NCBI RefSeq assembly: GCF_001544975.2
Contig: NZ_FCOG02000001.1
Location: 124,001-188,000, forward strand
DNA: 64,000 nt
From: Caballeronia arationis
Lineage (GTDB): Bacteria > Pseudomonadota > Gammaproteobacteria > Burkholderiales > Burkholderiaceae
Direction of reading: 5' to 3'
The notes under the pieces were generated by a model, which was not told the origin of the DNA, made no database searches, and saw nothing but the letters and a program-made list of their open reading frames with translations. The position numbers and the translations under genes are program-made. How positions within the stretch are numbered: position 1 is the stretch's first letter; every line of letters begins with the position of its first letter. Shown in pieces: positions 1 through 8,718 of the stretch.

Positions 1-1124
1 GGCGCGTGACGCTCGTCGACCGCAACACCGAGGTCGCCCGCGACGCGTCCGGCAATCCGGCGGGCGTGTTTCATCCGATCGTCTGGCGCGACGACAGCAT
101 CGCCGCGCGGCTCACGCGGGCGGCGTTTCTCTACGCACTGCGCCACTGGACCGAACTCGAAGGCGCGGGCCACGAACTCCGGCGCACGCGCGACGGACTG
201 CTCCAGATCGCCGATTCGCCCGATGACGCACTCGCCATCGCGGATGCGATCGGACGCTTCGGCTTACCGCAGGATTACGCCGTCGCGACGACGCCGACGG
301 ACGCGTCGCTGATCGCGGGCGTCGAGGTCGCGCGCGGCGGCTGGTTCTTCCCGCACGGCGGCGCCATTTCGCCGGCTGCGGTCTGCGCGGCGCAATGCGC
401 GATCTCGGGCGAACGGCTCACGCGCCGCTTCGGCACGGAAGTCGCGCGCATCGAGCATGACGGCAACGCGTGGCGCGCCTTCGATACCGCCGGAGCGCTG
501 ATCGCGCAGGCGCCGGTCGTGGTGCTCGCGAACGCCCACGATGCTAAGCGCCTCGCCGCCCTCCACTGCGATCCGACGCGCAGCGTGCGCGGCCAGCTGA
601 CCGTGCTCGACGACACGCCGCTCGACGCATTGCGGGTGCCGGTGATCGGCGACGGCTACGCGGTGCCCCTCGCGCCGCGTCGCACGCTGACGGGCGCGAC
701 CTACGACATCGACAGCACCGACCGCGAAATCCGCGCGGCCGGTCATCGGGAGAACATCGAGCGCATCGCGCGGATGCTGCCTGCAGCCAGCATCGACCCG
801 ACGCGGCACGTCGAAGGACGCGTCGCGTTTCGCTGCGTGACGAGCGACCGCATGCCGATGATCGGCCAGCTCGCCGACGAAACCGCAGCGCGTGCCGATG
901 CAAAACGCCTCTCGGGCGCGTGGCCGCTCGATTTGCCGCGCGCCGCGGGTCTTTATGGCGCATTTGCGTTCGGGTCGCGCGGTCTCGTGTGGTCGGCGCT
1001 CGCTGCGGAACTGATCGCCTCGCAGATCGAAGGCGATCCCTGGCCGATCGAACGCGAACTGGCCGAAGCGCTCGATCCCGCGCGTTTTCTCTTGCGCGCG
1101 CTGCGCCACGGCGATTTGACATAA
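1..1124 (+). CDS. mnmC: MnmC, FAD-dependent oxidoreductase domain (5' truncated by window edge)
   Basis: The reading frame is open at the left edge, so only the last ~373 residues are present. They match the C-terminal FAD-dependent oxidoreductase half of bifunctional MnmC, which converts cmnm5(s2)U34 to nm5(s2)U34 in tRNA before the N-terminal MnmD domain methylates it to mnm5(s2)U34. Visible support includes the segment GNPAGVFHPIVWRDD near the start, which resembles the MnmC region just after its FAD-binding motif, and the C-terminal GAFAFGSRGLVWSALAAEL block. The GTG at position 6 is internal rather than a start. The stop is TAA at 1122-1124. The gene is cofunctional with mnmG at 29.8 kb. 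The MnmD methyltransferase half is presumed to lie outside the window. Confidence 0.85.
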   Translation, partial: RVTLVDRNTEVARDASGNPAGVFHPIVWRDDSIAARLTRAAFLYALRHWTELEGAGHELRRTRDGLLQIADSPDDALAIADAIGRFGLPQDYAVATTPTDASLIAGVEVARGGWFFPHGGAISPAAVCAAQCAISGERLTRRFGTEVARIEHDGNAWRAFDTAGALIAQAPVVVLANAHDAKRLAALHCDPTRSVRGQLTVLDDTPLDALRVPVIGDGYAVPLAPRRTLTGATYDIDSTDREIRAAGHRENIERIARMLPAASIDPTRHVEGRVAFRCVTSDRMPMIGQLADETAARADAKRLSGAWPLDLPRAAGLYGAFAFGSRGLVWSALAAELIASQIEGDPWPIERELAEALDPARFLLRALRHGDLT

Positions 1125-1147
1125 CGGTGCGAAGCTGTGATACGGAG

Positions 1148-1408
1148 TTATCCACCACGACCTGTGGATAACCGTGCGAAGAAGAATCGAAAGCGCTGTG
1201 AACTGCGTGTGGGCGTAAACGGGACAACTTGCGCGCACCGCGCCGCGCGACAAAGTTGTTCCGAGTTGCGGGGTGTCGGCTCACAACTTCGCGATCCGCT
1301 TTTGCTTTCTCCAAACCATTGATCGGACGCGGTAAACCCGAGTTATCCACAGAAATGGGAGATCCTTGTTAACTGCTACTACGTATACATACGGTAAACA
1401 TGTAAACC
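1148..1408 (-). other. DnaA-box module A (origin-like, inverted relative to module B)
   Basis: Read on the minus strand, the module runs GGTTTAC (1402-1408), a conserved AT-rich 27-bp block (1368-1394), a 16-bp spacer, a DnaA box (TTATCCACA on plus, 1343-1351), 171 bp, then two opposed boxes 6 bp apart: TGTGGATAA at 1163-1171 and TTATCCACC at 1148-1156 (one mismatch to TTATNCACA). The same architecture in the opposite orientation, with matching 16-bp and 6-bp spacers, occurs at 4427-4679. The boxes are read directly; an origin role is inferred. Confidence 0.65.
1368..1394 (-). repeat. Inverted repeat copy A (27 bp, partner at 4444-4470)
   Basis: The reverse complement of this 27-bp AT-rich block matches 4444-4470 at 23 of 27 positions. 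It starts GTTAAC and ends ATACGG on the plus strand. In both copies the GTTAAC end faces a DnaA box across a 16-bp spacer. Confidence 0.8.
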
Positions 1409-1818
1409 TCTAAAGCGAGGGGTATCGGCAGGGACAAACCAGCGATTCGCATCGGTGTGCGGTCCTTTTTCCCTGTTTCAGTCGCGAGAAACGGTCCGTT
1501 TTACCGCATCGATTCAATCAGCTGGCAGCGCGCTGTCATGCGTTTCGACCTATGGCACAATCGCCCTTCTTCCTGCGGCATACCGTTCGCGCGGTGTCCG
1601 CCTTCAACGGAACGATGGTCGTGCGGTCAGAATCTGATCACCAATGCCGACGCCATCGTTCACTGTGTCCGGCCATGCATTCCGAGCCGGGACCGTGCGT
1701 TGCCGCCGTCGTGTCGACGAAAGGCGCCTCTGGTCTCGCAGCGCGGCCGACGCACACCCTAATCAACGCACGGCCTGTCCGTGACGCCGTGTTCGGTTCG
1801 AATTTCGTTTCGCCTGAG

Positions 1819-1844
1819 TGAACCAACGCTCTGAACCAACGCTC
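1819..1844 (+). repeat. Perfect 13-bp tandem repeat TGAACCAACGCTC
   Basis: Two adjacent copies of TGAACCAACGCTC, at 1819-1831 and 1832-1844, lie about 110 bp before the antiporter start. The first 12 bases recur once at 32500-32511, just upstream of parA. Confidence 0.8.
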
Positions 1845-1954
1845 GATATGCCGGACGAGTCGGTTTGTCCGCGGGCGTTTCGCCGTACACGCGCAAGTCA
1901 CCAGAAAGCGCACGTGCTCCATCTGCTGGAAGCTGTGAAGGAGAAGCCAACACG

Positions 1955-3157
1955 ATGAATTCGGCATTTTCGTTTCTACCCGCCTGGCCGCTCGTGCCCG
2001 ACGCCATCTTCTGGGCCGGCGTCGCGCTCGTCGCCGCAGGCCTGTGCGGCGAGCTGCTGTGGCGCGCCTGGCGTCTGCCGCGCATCACCGGCTACGCTGT
2101 GATCGGCCTGATCGCGGGCAATGCGGGATTCAGCGTGATCGACGTGAGCGCCGCCGGATTGTCGCGCCCGCTACTCGACGTCGCGCTCGGCCTGTTGCTG
2201 TTCGAACTCGGCAGCCGGCTCGACCTGCGCTGGATCCGCCGCAACCCGTATCTGATCCTGTCGAGCATCGCCGAATCGACGCTCACGTTCGGTTTCGTCC
2301 TGATCGCGCTGATGCTCTGCAACGTCCCGACGATGCAGTCCGTCGTGATCGCGGCTATCGCCATGGCGACCTCGCCTGCGATGGTGATCCAGTTGAAAAC
2401 CGAACTGCGCGCCGAAGGACAGGTGACACAGCGTCTCCTTACACTGACCGCGCTCAACAGCATGTATGCGGTTGTCGTGGAAAAGCTCGCCGCGGGCGTG
2501 CTGCATCAGGAAATCTACGGCAACACGTTCGCGACCATCGTCCAGCCGCTCTATCTGCTGATCGGCTCGCTCGTGCTCGCGTTCCTGCTCGCGCGCGCCT
2601 GCAACCTGCTGTACCGGCGCCTGAACGTGAACGACGAGCATTCATTCGTCGCATTGTTCGGGCTCGTTTTGCTCGCGATCGCGGTAGCGCATCTCTTCAA
2701 GCTCTCGACGATCCTCGCACTGCTCGCCGCCGGCATCATCGTGAAGAACGCGGACGAGCGTCCGCAGCTCTGGCCCGCGCATTTCGGCTCGGCCGGGTGG
2801 CTCCTCACGGTGATTCTGTTCGCGTTGACGCTGACCGCGTTCGAATGGGGCGATATCGTGCTCGGTGGAGTTGCGGCGCTCGCGCTGATCGCGGCGCGTT
2901 TCGTCGGGAAGCTGGCCGGCGTCCTGATCTTCGCGAAGCCGAGCGGGCTGAACTGGAAGCAGGGCGCGGCGCTCGGCGTATCGCTCACGCCGATGTCCGC
3001 GCTCGCGTATCTGCTCGTCGACGACATGTATGTGCTTTATCCCGACTACGACCCGAAGCTTCGCGCGATCGTGCTGTGTTCGATCGTCGTGCTGCAGGTG
3101 GTGGCGCCGTTTGTCGTCTACCGGAGCCTGTCGGCCGTCGGCGAGCGGCGCGAATGA
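1955..3157 (+). CDS. Cation:proton antiporter family membrane protein
   Basis: A 400-residue, very hydrophobic protein with about 10-12 predicted transmembrane segments. It resembles the Na+/H+ exchanger (CPA2/KefB-like) domain, with the typical GYAVIGLIAGN entry helix, the LLLFELGSRLDLRWIRRNP segment and the central AIAMATSPAMVIQLKTE helix. It probably exchanges monovalent cations for protons at the inner membrane. No C-terminal RCK/TrkA domain is present. I chose ATG 1955 because GAAGGAGAAG lies about 10 bp upstream; the longer frame from 1865 lacks a ribosome site. The gene sits between the two DnaA-box modules together with the ligase gene downstream. The transported ion cannot be told from the sequence. 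Confidence 0.8.
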   Translation: MNSAFSFLPAWPLVPDAIFWAGVALVAAGLCGELLWRAWRLPRITGYAVIGLIAGNAGFSVIDVSAAGLSRPLLDVALGLLLFELGSRLDLRWIRRNPYLILSSIAESTLTFGFVLIALMLCNVPTMQSVVIAAIAMATSPAMVIQLKTELRAEGQVTQRLLTLTALNSMYAVVVEKLAAGVLHQEIYGNTFATIVQPLYLLIGSLVLAFLLARACNLLYRRLNVNDEHSFVALFGLVLLAIAVAHLFKLSTILALLAAGIIVKNADERPQLWPAHFGSAGWLLTVILFALTLTAFEWGDIVLGGVAALALIAARFVGKLAGVLIFAKPSGLNWKQGAALGVSLTPMSALAYLLVDDMYVLYPDYDPKLRAIVLCSIVVLQVVAPFVVYRSLSAVGERRE

Positions 3158-3201
3158 AACCGATGCAGTCATTGAAAAGCATCGCTTAACCAAGAGGCGT
3201 C

Positions 3202-4317
3202 ATGTCACTCGAACCTTTCATCAACTCTGAACCGTTCACGTTCGGCGTCGAACTGGAAATCCAGGTCGTCAATACGCACGACTACGACCTGACCAAGGCG
3301 GCTTCCGACCTGATGCGTCTCATCAAGGACGAAAAGATTCCGGGCAACATCACGCCCGAGATCACGGAAAGCATGATCGAGCTGTCGACGGGCATCTGCA
3401 CGACGCACGAGCAGGCGGTCGCCGACCTGCGCAAGATCCGCGACACGCTCGTCGCCGCGGCCGACCAGTTGAACGTCGGCCTGTGCGGCGGCGGCACGCA
3501 CGCTTTCCAGCAATGGAGCGAGCGGCAGATCTTCGATACGCCGCGTTTCCAGTACATCTCGGAGCTTTACGGCTATCTCGCGAAGCAGTTCACGGTGTTC
3601 GGCCAGCACGTGCATATCGGCTGCCCGGATCCGAACAGCGCGCTGTTCCTGCTCCATTCGATGTCGCGCTTCATTCCGCATTTCATCGCGCTGTCGGCTT
3701 CGTCGCCGTACATTCAGGGCGTCGATACCGGTTTTCACTCGGCGCGCCTGAATTCGGTGTTCGCGTTTCCGCTTTCGGGCCGCGCGCCGTTCGCGCTCAC
3801 CTGGGACAGCTTCGAGGAATACTTCTCGAAGATGGTGAGCACGGGCGTCGTCAACAGCATGAAGGACTTCTACTGGGACATCCGGCCGAAGCCGGGTTTC
3901 GGCACGATCGAAGTGCGGGTGATGGATACGCCGCTGTCCGTCGACCGGGCGGCCGCGATCGCGTGCTACATCCAGACGCTTTCCCGCTACCTGCTGCTCG
4001 ACAAGCCGCTCACGCTCAAGGAAGACGACTACCTCGTCTACACCTTCAACCGTTTCGAGGCGTGCCGCTTCGGACTGGAAGGCGTCTGCATCAACCCGCA
4101 GACGGGCGAACGCCGGACTATCACCGAAGACATCCTCGAGACGCTCGATGTCCTCGCACCGCACGCCGAAGCGCTCGGCTCGACCGAGGCGCTGAAGATG
4201 GTCGGCGACATCGCGCGCGGCAACAACAACGATGCGACGTGGCTGCGCGGCGTCTTCGACAAGGAAAAGTCGCTGCACGAAGCGGTGCGTCAGCAGTGTC
4301 TGCAATGGCGCCAGTAG
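3202..4317 (+). CDS. YbdK-family carboxylate-amine ligase (glutamate-cysteine ligase type 2)
   Basis: A 371-residue GCS2/YbdK-family protein. Family hallmarks are visible: [10 protein letters not shown] at residues ~14-23 (acidic metal and ATP ligands), [13 protein letters not shown] near residue 55-65, GQHVHIG at ~134-140, and [20 protein letters not shown] near residue 233-252. YbdK proteins show weak ATP-dependent glutamate-cysteine ligase activity; the physiological substrate is often unknown. ATG 3202 follows AAGAGGCGTC, a usable ribosome site, and begins 44 bp after the antiporter stop, so the two genes are probably one operon. A strong intrinsic terminator follows 32 bp after the stop. 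Biosynthetic gshA function is possible but not demonstrable here. Confidence 0.85.
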   Translation: MSLEPFINSEPFTFGVELEIQVVNTHDYDLTKAASDLMRLIKDEKIPGNITPEITESMIELSTGICTTHEQAVADLRKIRDTLVAAADQLNVGLCGGGTHAFQQWSERQIFDTPRFQYISELYGYLAKQFTVFGQHVHIGCPDPNSALFLLHSMSRFIPHFIALSASSPYIQGVDTGFHSARLNSVFAFPLSGRAPFALTWDSFEEYFSKMVSTGVVNSMKDFYWDIRPKPGFGTIEVRVMDTPLSVDRAAAIACYIQTLSRYLLLDKPLTLKEDDYLVYTFNRFEACRFGLEGVCINPQTGERRTITEDILETLDVLAPHAEALGSTEALKMVGDIARGNNNDATWLRGVFDKEKSLHEAVRQQCLQWRQ

Positions 4318-4348
4318 CGTCATCAGGCGCGAAGCATCCTCGACGGAC

Positions 4349-4374
4349 AAACCCGCTTTCGAGCGGGTTTTTTT
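4349..4374 (+). terminator. Intrinsic terminator after the YbdK ligase gene
   Basis: A 9-bp stem (4349-4357 with 4362-4370), a TTCG tetraloop and a run of seven T residues. It isolates the antiporter-ligase transcript from the DnaA-box module that follows. Confidence 0.85.
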
Positions 4375-4426
4375 ACGAATTCTTCCAGCCGAAGGGTAAG
4401 CGCCGTTGCCGACAGAAAGCTTTTAA

Positions 4427-4679
4427 GGTTTACGTCCAAGAAGCCGTATACATACGTAATAGTAGTTAACAAGCTTCGGCATTTTCTGTGGACAACTGGA
4501 AAAAGCCTTGTAAAGTCAAAGTGGTAGCGCATGGAAAAGTAGGCCGGACAGGCACGCATTGCGAGAGGGATCCAGGGATATCACAGGAACGCGCCGAGAT
4601 GGATGGCGAGTTATCAAGAATCCGCCCACATCGGAACAGCGTGTTTTCCCACGGGTTATCCACAGTGTTGCGTGAATAA
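4427..4679 (+). other. DnaA-box module B (origin-like, mirror of module A)
   Basis: In order: GGTTTAC (4427-4433), the conserved 27-bp AT-rich block (4444-4470), a 16-bp spacer, TGTGGACAA (4487-4495, a one-mismatch reverse box), 160 bp, then TTATCCACA (4656-4664) and CGTGAATAA (4671-4679, a one-mismatch reverse box) separated by 6 bp. Order, orientation and the 16-bp and 6-bp spacers equal those of module A in reverse complement. An origin function is inferred; dnaA itself is not nearby. Confidence 0.65.
4444..4470 (+). repeat. Inverted repeat copy B (27 bp, partner at 1368-1394)
   Basis: Matches the reverse complement of 1368-1394 at 23 of 27 positions. It begins CCGTATACATACG and ends AGTAGTTAAC. 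Confidence 0.8.
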
Positions 4680-4974
4680 CTAAGGTGTACGTTTGTTCCG
4701 TGTCGCTTAGAATGTCGACTTTGCTGGCATCGTTACTGGCCGGCAGAGCAAAGCGTCAGCAAGAGCACGATAAGGCGCGAAGAGAGTTGCAACGTCCCAT
4801 CGGGCGGTACGAAGTTGGATTGGTACGCCTGAATTTTGAGACAGTGGGACCGTTGGCCGGAAACGGCTGGCGGTGAAGCCAGCGGTCTTTCGCCGGGCGG
4901 GCATGCTTGACGCCGGCGGATGTTTGCGGGTCGCCCGCTGTCAAAACACATAAGCGGAACAAGAAGCGAAGACT

Positions 4975-5619
4975 ATGAGCGAAGGCGTTTACGGAGAGCA
5001 GGCGACGGGGCGGGTGACCCATGGCCTGCTGCGGCTGAGCACGGCGATGCGCAGCCAGGCATGGGAATGGGCGGAAGGCGCGGGGCTGACGCCGACCCAG
5101 GGTGAAATTCTCGTGCTGCTGATGCAGCGCAAGGGGCCGATGCGGCTTGGCGAGATCGCGCGCGAAACGGCACTCACCGCCGCGACCACGAGCGATGCGG
5201 TGAGCACGCTGGAAGGCAAGGGCCTGGTCGAAAAGCGCCGCGCGATCGACGATGGCCGCGCGCTCGCGGTTCGTCTGACGGCACGCGGCCGCACGGCGGC
5301 CAAGCGCGCGCTGCAATGGCCGGACTTCCTCGCGAAGGCTGTCGGCACGTTGCGCGACGACGAACAGGCCGCGTTCTACCGGACGCTGCTCAAGACGATC
5401 CGCCAGCTGGAAACGCAGGAGCAGATTCCGGCGCACCGCATGTGCCTGTCCTGTTCGCACTTCGAGGCAAGCAAGAATCCAAAGAAGACGCCGCATCGCT
5501 GCGCGCTTCTGCAGATTTCGATGGCCGATACCGACCTGCGTCTGGATTGTTCGGTATACGAAGAAGCGGACATCGCCACGCAGAAGAAGAGCTGGAAGAT
5601 TTTCGCCCAGGTCGCGTAA
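4975..5619 (+). CDS. MarR-family regulator with C-terminal cysteine cluster
   Basis: A 214-residue protein. Residues ~15-145 form a MarR-type winged helix: LTPTQGEILVLLMQRKG, the recognition region TALTAATTSDAVSTLEGKGL and the wing with DDGRA near 92-96. Beyond the usual MarR length there is a ~60-residue tail with Cys157, Cys160, Cys176 and Cys192 (CLSC, HRC and DC), spaced like a metal or Fe-S site. It is probably a DNA-binding repressor or sensor; whether the cysteines bind a cofactor is inference. ATG 4975 follows AAGAAGCGAAG. The gene stands alone with a 159-bp gap before the amidotransferase gene. The regulon is unknown. Confidence 0.8.
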   Translation: MSEGVYGEQATGRVTHGLLRLSTAMRSQAWEWAEGAGLTPTQGEILVLLMQRKGPMRLGEIARETALTAATTSDAVSTLEGKGLVEKRRAIDDGRALAVRLTARGRTAAKRALQWPDFLAKAVGTLRDDEQAAFYRTLLKTIRQLETQEQIPAHRMCLSCSHFEASKNPKKTPHRCALLQISMADTDLRLDCSVYEEADIATQKKSWKIFAQVA

Positions 5620-5778
5620 GCCTGGCGAGAACGTTGTCCGTCCGGCAGGCATGTGTGCTTGCTGCGAGTCGGTTAGACTGTGCCGGTCGCGCCCCCATTC
5701 GTGGGCCGCGGCCGGTTGTCCATTCGCCAACCGACTTGCAGACTCAACCCGCAGCCCCAAAGCCACGGAATCCTGCCG

Positions 5779-6504
5779 ATGAAACATGAAGTCCTGGCGA
5801 TTCGCCACGTCTATTTCGAAGATCTGGGCAATCTCGAACTGGTACTCGGCGATCGCGGCCATTTCGTGCGTTATCTCGACGTCGGCCGCGGCCGCATCGA
5901 TGCCCCTAATCCGCTCGATCCGTCGCTGATGGTCGTGCTCGGCGGCCCCATCGGCGCGTATGACGACGCTAGCTATCCGCACCTCGTACCACTGCTCGCG
6001 ATGCTGGAAAAGCGTCTGTCGGCAGGGCTGCCGACGCTCGGCATTTGTCTCGGCTCGCAGCTGATCGCACGCGCGCTCGGTGCGAAGGTTTATCCCGCGG
6101 CGGAAAAGGAGCTCGGCTGGCAGCCGCTCACGCTGACGGAAGCCGGACGCGCTTCGCCGCTTCGGCATCTGGAAGCGGACGGCGTCTCGACGCCGGTCTT
6201 CCACTGGCACGGCGACACCTTCGATCTTCCCGACGGCGCCACGCATCTGGCATCGACGCCCGCGTGCCGGAACCAGGCATTCACGTGGGGAGAACACGTT
6301 CTCGCGTTGCAGTGCCACCCGGAAGTGCTCGCGGACCGCTTCGAAAACTGGCTCGTCGCCTATCCCGGCGATATCGCGCAAAGCGGGACCAGCGCGCCGC
6401 GTCTGCGGGAAGAGACCGCGCGCTTCGGCCCGGGGCTCGAGCGCGCGGCGCGCTCGATGTTCGGCGAATGGCTCGACCAGTTCGACTTCACCCGCCAGCG
6501 CTAG
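5779..6504 (+). CDS. Class I glutamine amidotransferase-like protein
   Basis: A 241-residue stand-alone GATase1-family protein. The nucleophile elbow GICLGSQ places the catalytic cysteine at residue 90; ALQCHPEV supplies His180 and Glu182, completing the triad. Such stand-alone domains resemble the glutaminase half of GMP synthase but usually act in unknown amination or gamma-glutamyl hydrolysis reactions, so the substrate is undefined. ATG 5779 begins the recognisable domain; an in-frame upstream ATG at 5680 adds a non-conserved, proline-rich stretch and is disfavoured. The MOSC gene follows after 25 bp on the same strand, suggesting cotranscription. Confidence 0.8.
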   Translation: MKHEVLAIRHVYFEDLGNLELVLGDRGHFVRYLDVGRGRIDAPNPLDPSLMVVLGGPIGAYDDASYPHLVPLLAMLEKRLSAGLPTLGICLGSQLIARALGAKVYPAAEKELGWQPLTLTEAGRASPLRHLEADGVSTPVFHWHGDTFDLPDGATHLASTPACRNQAFTWGEHVLALQCHPEVLADRFENWLVAYPGDIAQSGTSAPRLREETARFGPGLERAARSMFGEWLDQFDFTRQR

Positions 6505-6529
6505 GCAATCCTCAGTCATCGGCCAGTTC

Positions 6530-7246
6530 ATGCAGATCATTCTCGATGCCGTGCTCGTCGGCAAAGCCGCGCCGCTCGGAACACAGGGCAAGCGAAGTGC
6601 GATCCACAAGACGCCCGTGCCGGAGCGCGTGCAAATCGGCGAGACCGGCATCGACGGCGACGAACAGTTCGAACGCAAGCATCACGGTGGCCCGGAGAAG
6701 GCGCTGCTTCACTACGCATTCGACCACTACGCGGCATGGCGCGAGGAATGGAGCGCCGGGCACGCGGGACTCGAACGCTTCGAAGCGCCCGGCGCGTTCG
6801 GCGAAAACCTTTCGACGCGCGGTATCGATGAAAGCTGCATCTGTGTCGGCGATGTGTATCGCATCGGCACGGCGATCGTGCAGGTGTCGCAGCCGCGACA
6901 GCCGTGCTGGAAGCTCAACCTGCGTTTCTTTCGCGAAGACATGTCGCGTCGCGTGCAGGACACGCGCCGCACGGGCTGGTACTACCGCGTGCTGGAGCCG
7001 GGCGTTGCCGGCGCGGGCGATGCTGTCGAACGGCTGGCGCGGCCGCATCCCGAATGGAGCGTCGACAGGCTGTTGCGCGTGCTCTACGTCGATCGCGACG
7101 ACCGCGCATCGCTCGAACAGATGACGATGCTTGAAACACTGACTCCGTCGTGGCGCAAGACGGCGGCGAAGCGCCTCGAAAGCGGCAAGGTCGAGTCGTG
7201 GGCGAACCGGCTCGATACGCCGCGCAGCCAGAGCGACGACGACTGA
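6530..7246 (+). CDS. MOSC domain protein, YiiM-like
   Basis: A 238-residue protein with a MOSC (molybdenum cofactor sulfurase C-terminal) domain. The family signatures are GIDGDEQFERKHHGGPEKALLHY in pieces around residues 42-64 and the conserved cysteine in QPRQPCWKL (Cys126). E. coli YiiM of this family reduces N-hydroxylated base analogues such as 6-N-hydroxylaminopurine using molybdenum cofactor; a related detoxifying role is plausible here. A 3-alpha type C-terminal region follows the MOSC core. It is probably transcribed with the amidotransferase gene just upstream. Confidence 0.85.
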   Translation: MQIILDAVLVGKAAPLGTQGKRSAIHKTPVPERVQIGETGIDGDEQFERKHHGGPEKALLHYAFDHYAAWREEWSAGHAGLERFEAPGAFGENLSTRGIDESCICVGDVYRIGTAIVQVSQPRQPCWKLNLRFFREDMSRRVQDTRRTGWYYRVLEPGVAGAGDAVERLARPHPEWSVDRLLRVLYVDRDDRASLEQMTMLETLTPSWRKTAAKRLESGKVESWANRLDTPRSQSDDD

Positions 7247-7350
7247 AGTGCCGCACGCGCTTCGAGGCAGGCACGCGTGGCCTGCAGGAAGGAAAACGAA
7301 GTGCTATTCTCGATCGCTGATTCAGGTCTTTCTCCTCACCGGATATCGTC

Positions 7351-8463
7351 ATGAGCGCGTTGTTTTCCCCGGCCACGCTGCGTGGCGTCACGCTTCCCAA
7401 TCGGATCCTCGTGTCACCCATGTGCCAGTATTCGGCCGAACGCGGCGAAGCAACGGCATGGCACATGATCCATCTCGGTCATCTCGCGCTCTCGGGTGCG
7501 GCGATGCTGTTCATCGAAGCCACCGCCGTCGAGCCCGATGGCCGCATCACGCCCGGCGACCTCGGCCTCTGGGACGACGCCACCGAAGCCGCGCTGAAAC
7601 CGGTGCTCGCCGCGATCCGCAAGCATTCGAAGATCGCCGTCACGATGCAACTCGCGCACGCCGGCCGCAAGGGTTCGAGCCACGTGCCGTGGGAAGGCGG
7701 GCAGTTGATCCCGGTGTCCGAAGGCGGCTGGATGCCGCACGCGCCCTCGGCGATTCCCCACAAGGACGGCGAAACGCCGCCGCTCGCGCTGGATACCGCT
7801 GGTCTCATCCGCGTGCGCGAAGCGTTCGTGGCGTCTGCCAAACGCGCGGCGCGGCTCGGTATCGACGGTCTCGAACTGCACGCGGCGCACGGCTATCTGC
7901 TGCATCAGTTTCTCTCGCCCGTCGCGAACCAGCGCACCGATGAATACGGCGGCTCGCTTGAAAACCGCATGCGCTTTCCGCTCGAAATCTTCGACGCCAT
8001 TCGTGCCGTGTTTCCGGACGACCGGCCAATCGGCGTGCGCGTGTCGGCGTCGGACTGGGTCGACGGCGGTTGGGGAATCGAAGACACCATCGCGTTCGCC
8101 AACGAACTGAAGAAGCGGGGCGTCGACTGGATAGACGTTTCGTCGGGCGGCGTGTCGCCGCTGCAGAAGATTCCGCTCGAACCCGGCTATCAGGTGCCGT
8201 TCGCGAAGGCGGTGAAGGAAGCGACGAGCCTTCCGACGATCGCCGTCGGTCTCATCACCGATCCGATGCACGCCGAGGAGATCATCGAGAGCGGCCAGGC
8301 CGATTTCATCGCGCTCGCCCGGGCGCTGCTCTACAACCCGCGCTGGCCGTGGCACGCGGCCGCGCAACTGGGCTCGACCGTCGAGGCGCCGCCGCAGTAC
8401 TGGCGCTCGCAACCGCGCGACCAGAAGGCGCTCTTCGGCGACATCTCGTTCGGGCAACGCTGA
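7351..8463 (+). CDS. NADH:flavin oxidoreductase, Old Yellow Enzyme (YqjM/NamA-like)
   Basis: A 370-residue FMN-dependent TIM-barrel ene-reductase. The YqjM-type N-terminus VSPMCQYSAERG carries the FMN-interacting Cys25, HAAHGYLLHQFLSP matches the substrate-binding and barrel region, and DEYGGSLENR is the OYE family signature. Enzymes of this type reduce alpha,beta-unsaturated carbonyl compounds and electrophilic xenobiotics with NAD(P)H in the cytosol. ATG 7351 begins the conserved N-terminal block. The gap of 104 bp from the MOSC gene allows its own promoter. A terminator lies about 110 bp after the stop. The physiological substrate is not predictable. Confidence 0.88.
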   Translation: MSALFSPATLRGVTLPNRILVSPMCQYSAERGEATAWHMIHLGHLALSGAAMLFIEATAVEPDGRITPGDLGLWDDATEAALKPVLAAIRKHSKIAVTMQLAHAGRKGSSHVPWEGGQLIPVSEGGWMPHAPSAIPHKDGETPPLALDTAGLIRVREAFVASAKRAARLGIDGLELHAAHGYLLHQFLSPVANQRTDEYGGSLENRMRFPLEIFDAIRAVFPDDRPIGVRVSASDWVDGGWGIEDTIAFANELKKRGVDWIDVSSGGVSPLQKIPLEPGYQVPFAKAVKEATSLPTIAVGLITDPMHAEEIIESGQADFIALARALLYNPRWPWHAAAQLGSTVEAPPQYWRSQPRDQKALFGDISFGQR

Positions 8464-8571
8464 GTCGTTGCAATACGCATCGATCGAGGCCGTGCCGCGG
8501 ACGGTTGAATTCAAATGCGGCTACCGTGTACGATGCCGAATGTTCGGGCGCACCATGCGTCCGGCAAGATG

Positions 8572-8604
8572 AACGCGGCGCCTATCAGGCCGCCGCGTTT
8601 TTTT
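8572..8604 (+). terminator. Intrinsic terminator between the OYE and SET genes
   Basis: A 9-bp GC stem (8572-8580 with 8591-8599), extended inside by CCT/AGG, followed by seven T residues. Confidence 0.8.
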
Positions 8605-8718
8605 CATCCCGCCTGGCCAATGCACGCCCTCCGCGTCTCCTGACGAGGCGCGCGCGCGACGCGGCGGCACGGGCTTCATTCAACCCTCCCCACCGATCGT
8701 TATTTAAGGATTCATTCG

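Larger units (their letters stand above)
1125..1954. other. 830-bp intergenic region with origin-like features
   Basis: No convincing gene is present: short frames here have no ribosome site and no recognisable protein. The region contains the DnaA-box module at 1148-1408, near-direct repeats of ATAACSGTGCGAAG at 1121-1134 and 1168-1181 that flank the DnaA-box pair, and a 13-bp tandem repeat at 1819-1844. The promoter and leader of the antiporter gene should lie in its right-hand part. Confidence 0.6.
4318..4974. other. 657-bp intergenic region with terminator and origin-like module B
   Basis: No supported gene. It holds the ligase terminator (4349-4374), the DnaA-box module (4427-4679), and about 300 bp of leader or promoter DNA before the MarR gene. 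Its sequence is more AT-rich than the flanking genes up to about 4720. Confidence 0.6.

Noticed and set aside
1455..1821. Several 60-100 residue plus-strand frames in the mnmC-antiporter gap
   Set aside because: They overlap each other in different frames, lack ribosome sites and have no family resemblance. The region looks regulatory.
4756..6678. 640-residue minus-strand frame across the MarR and amidotransferase genes
   Set aside because: It covers two well-supported plus-strand genes and the gap between them; no domain is recognisable.
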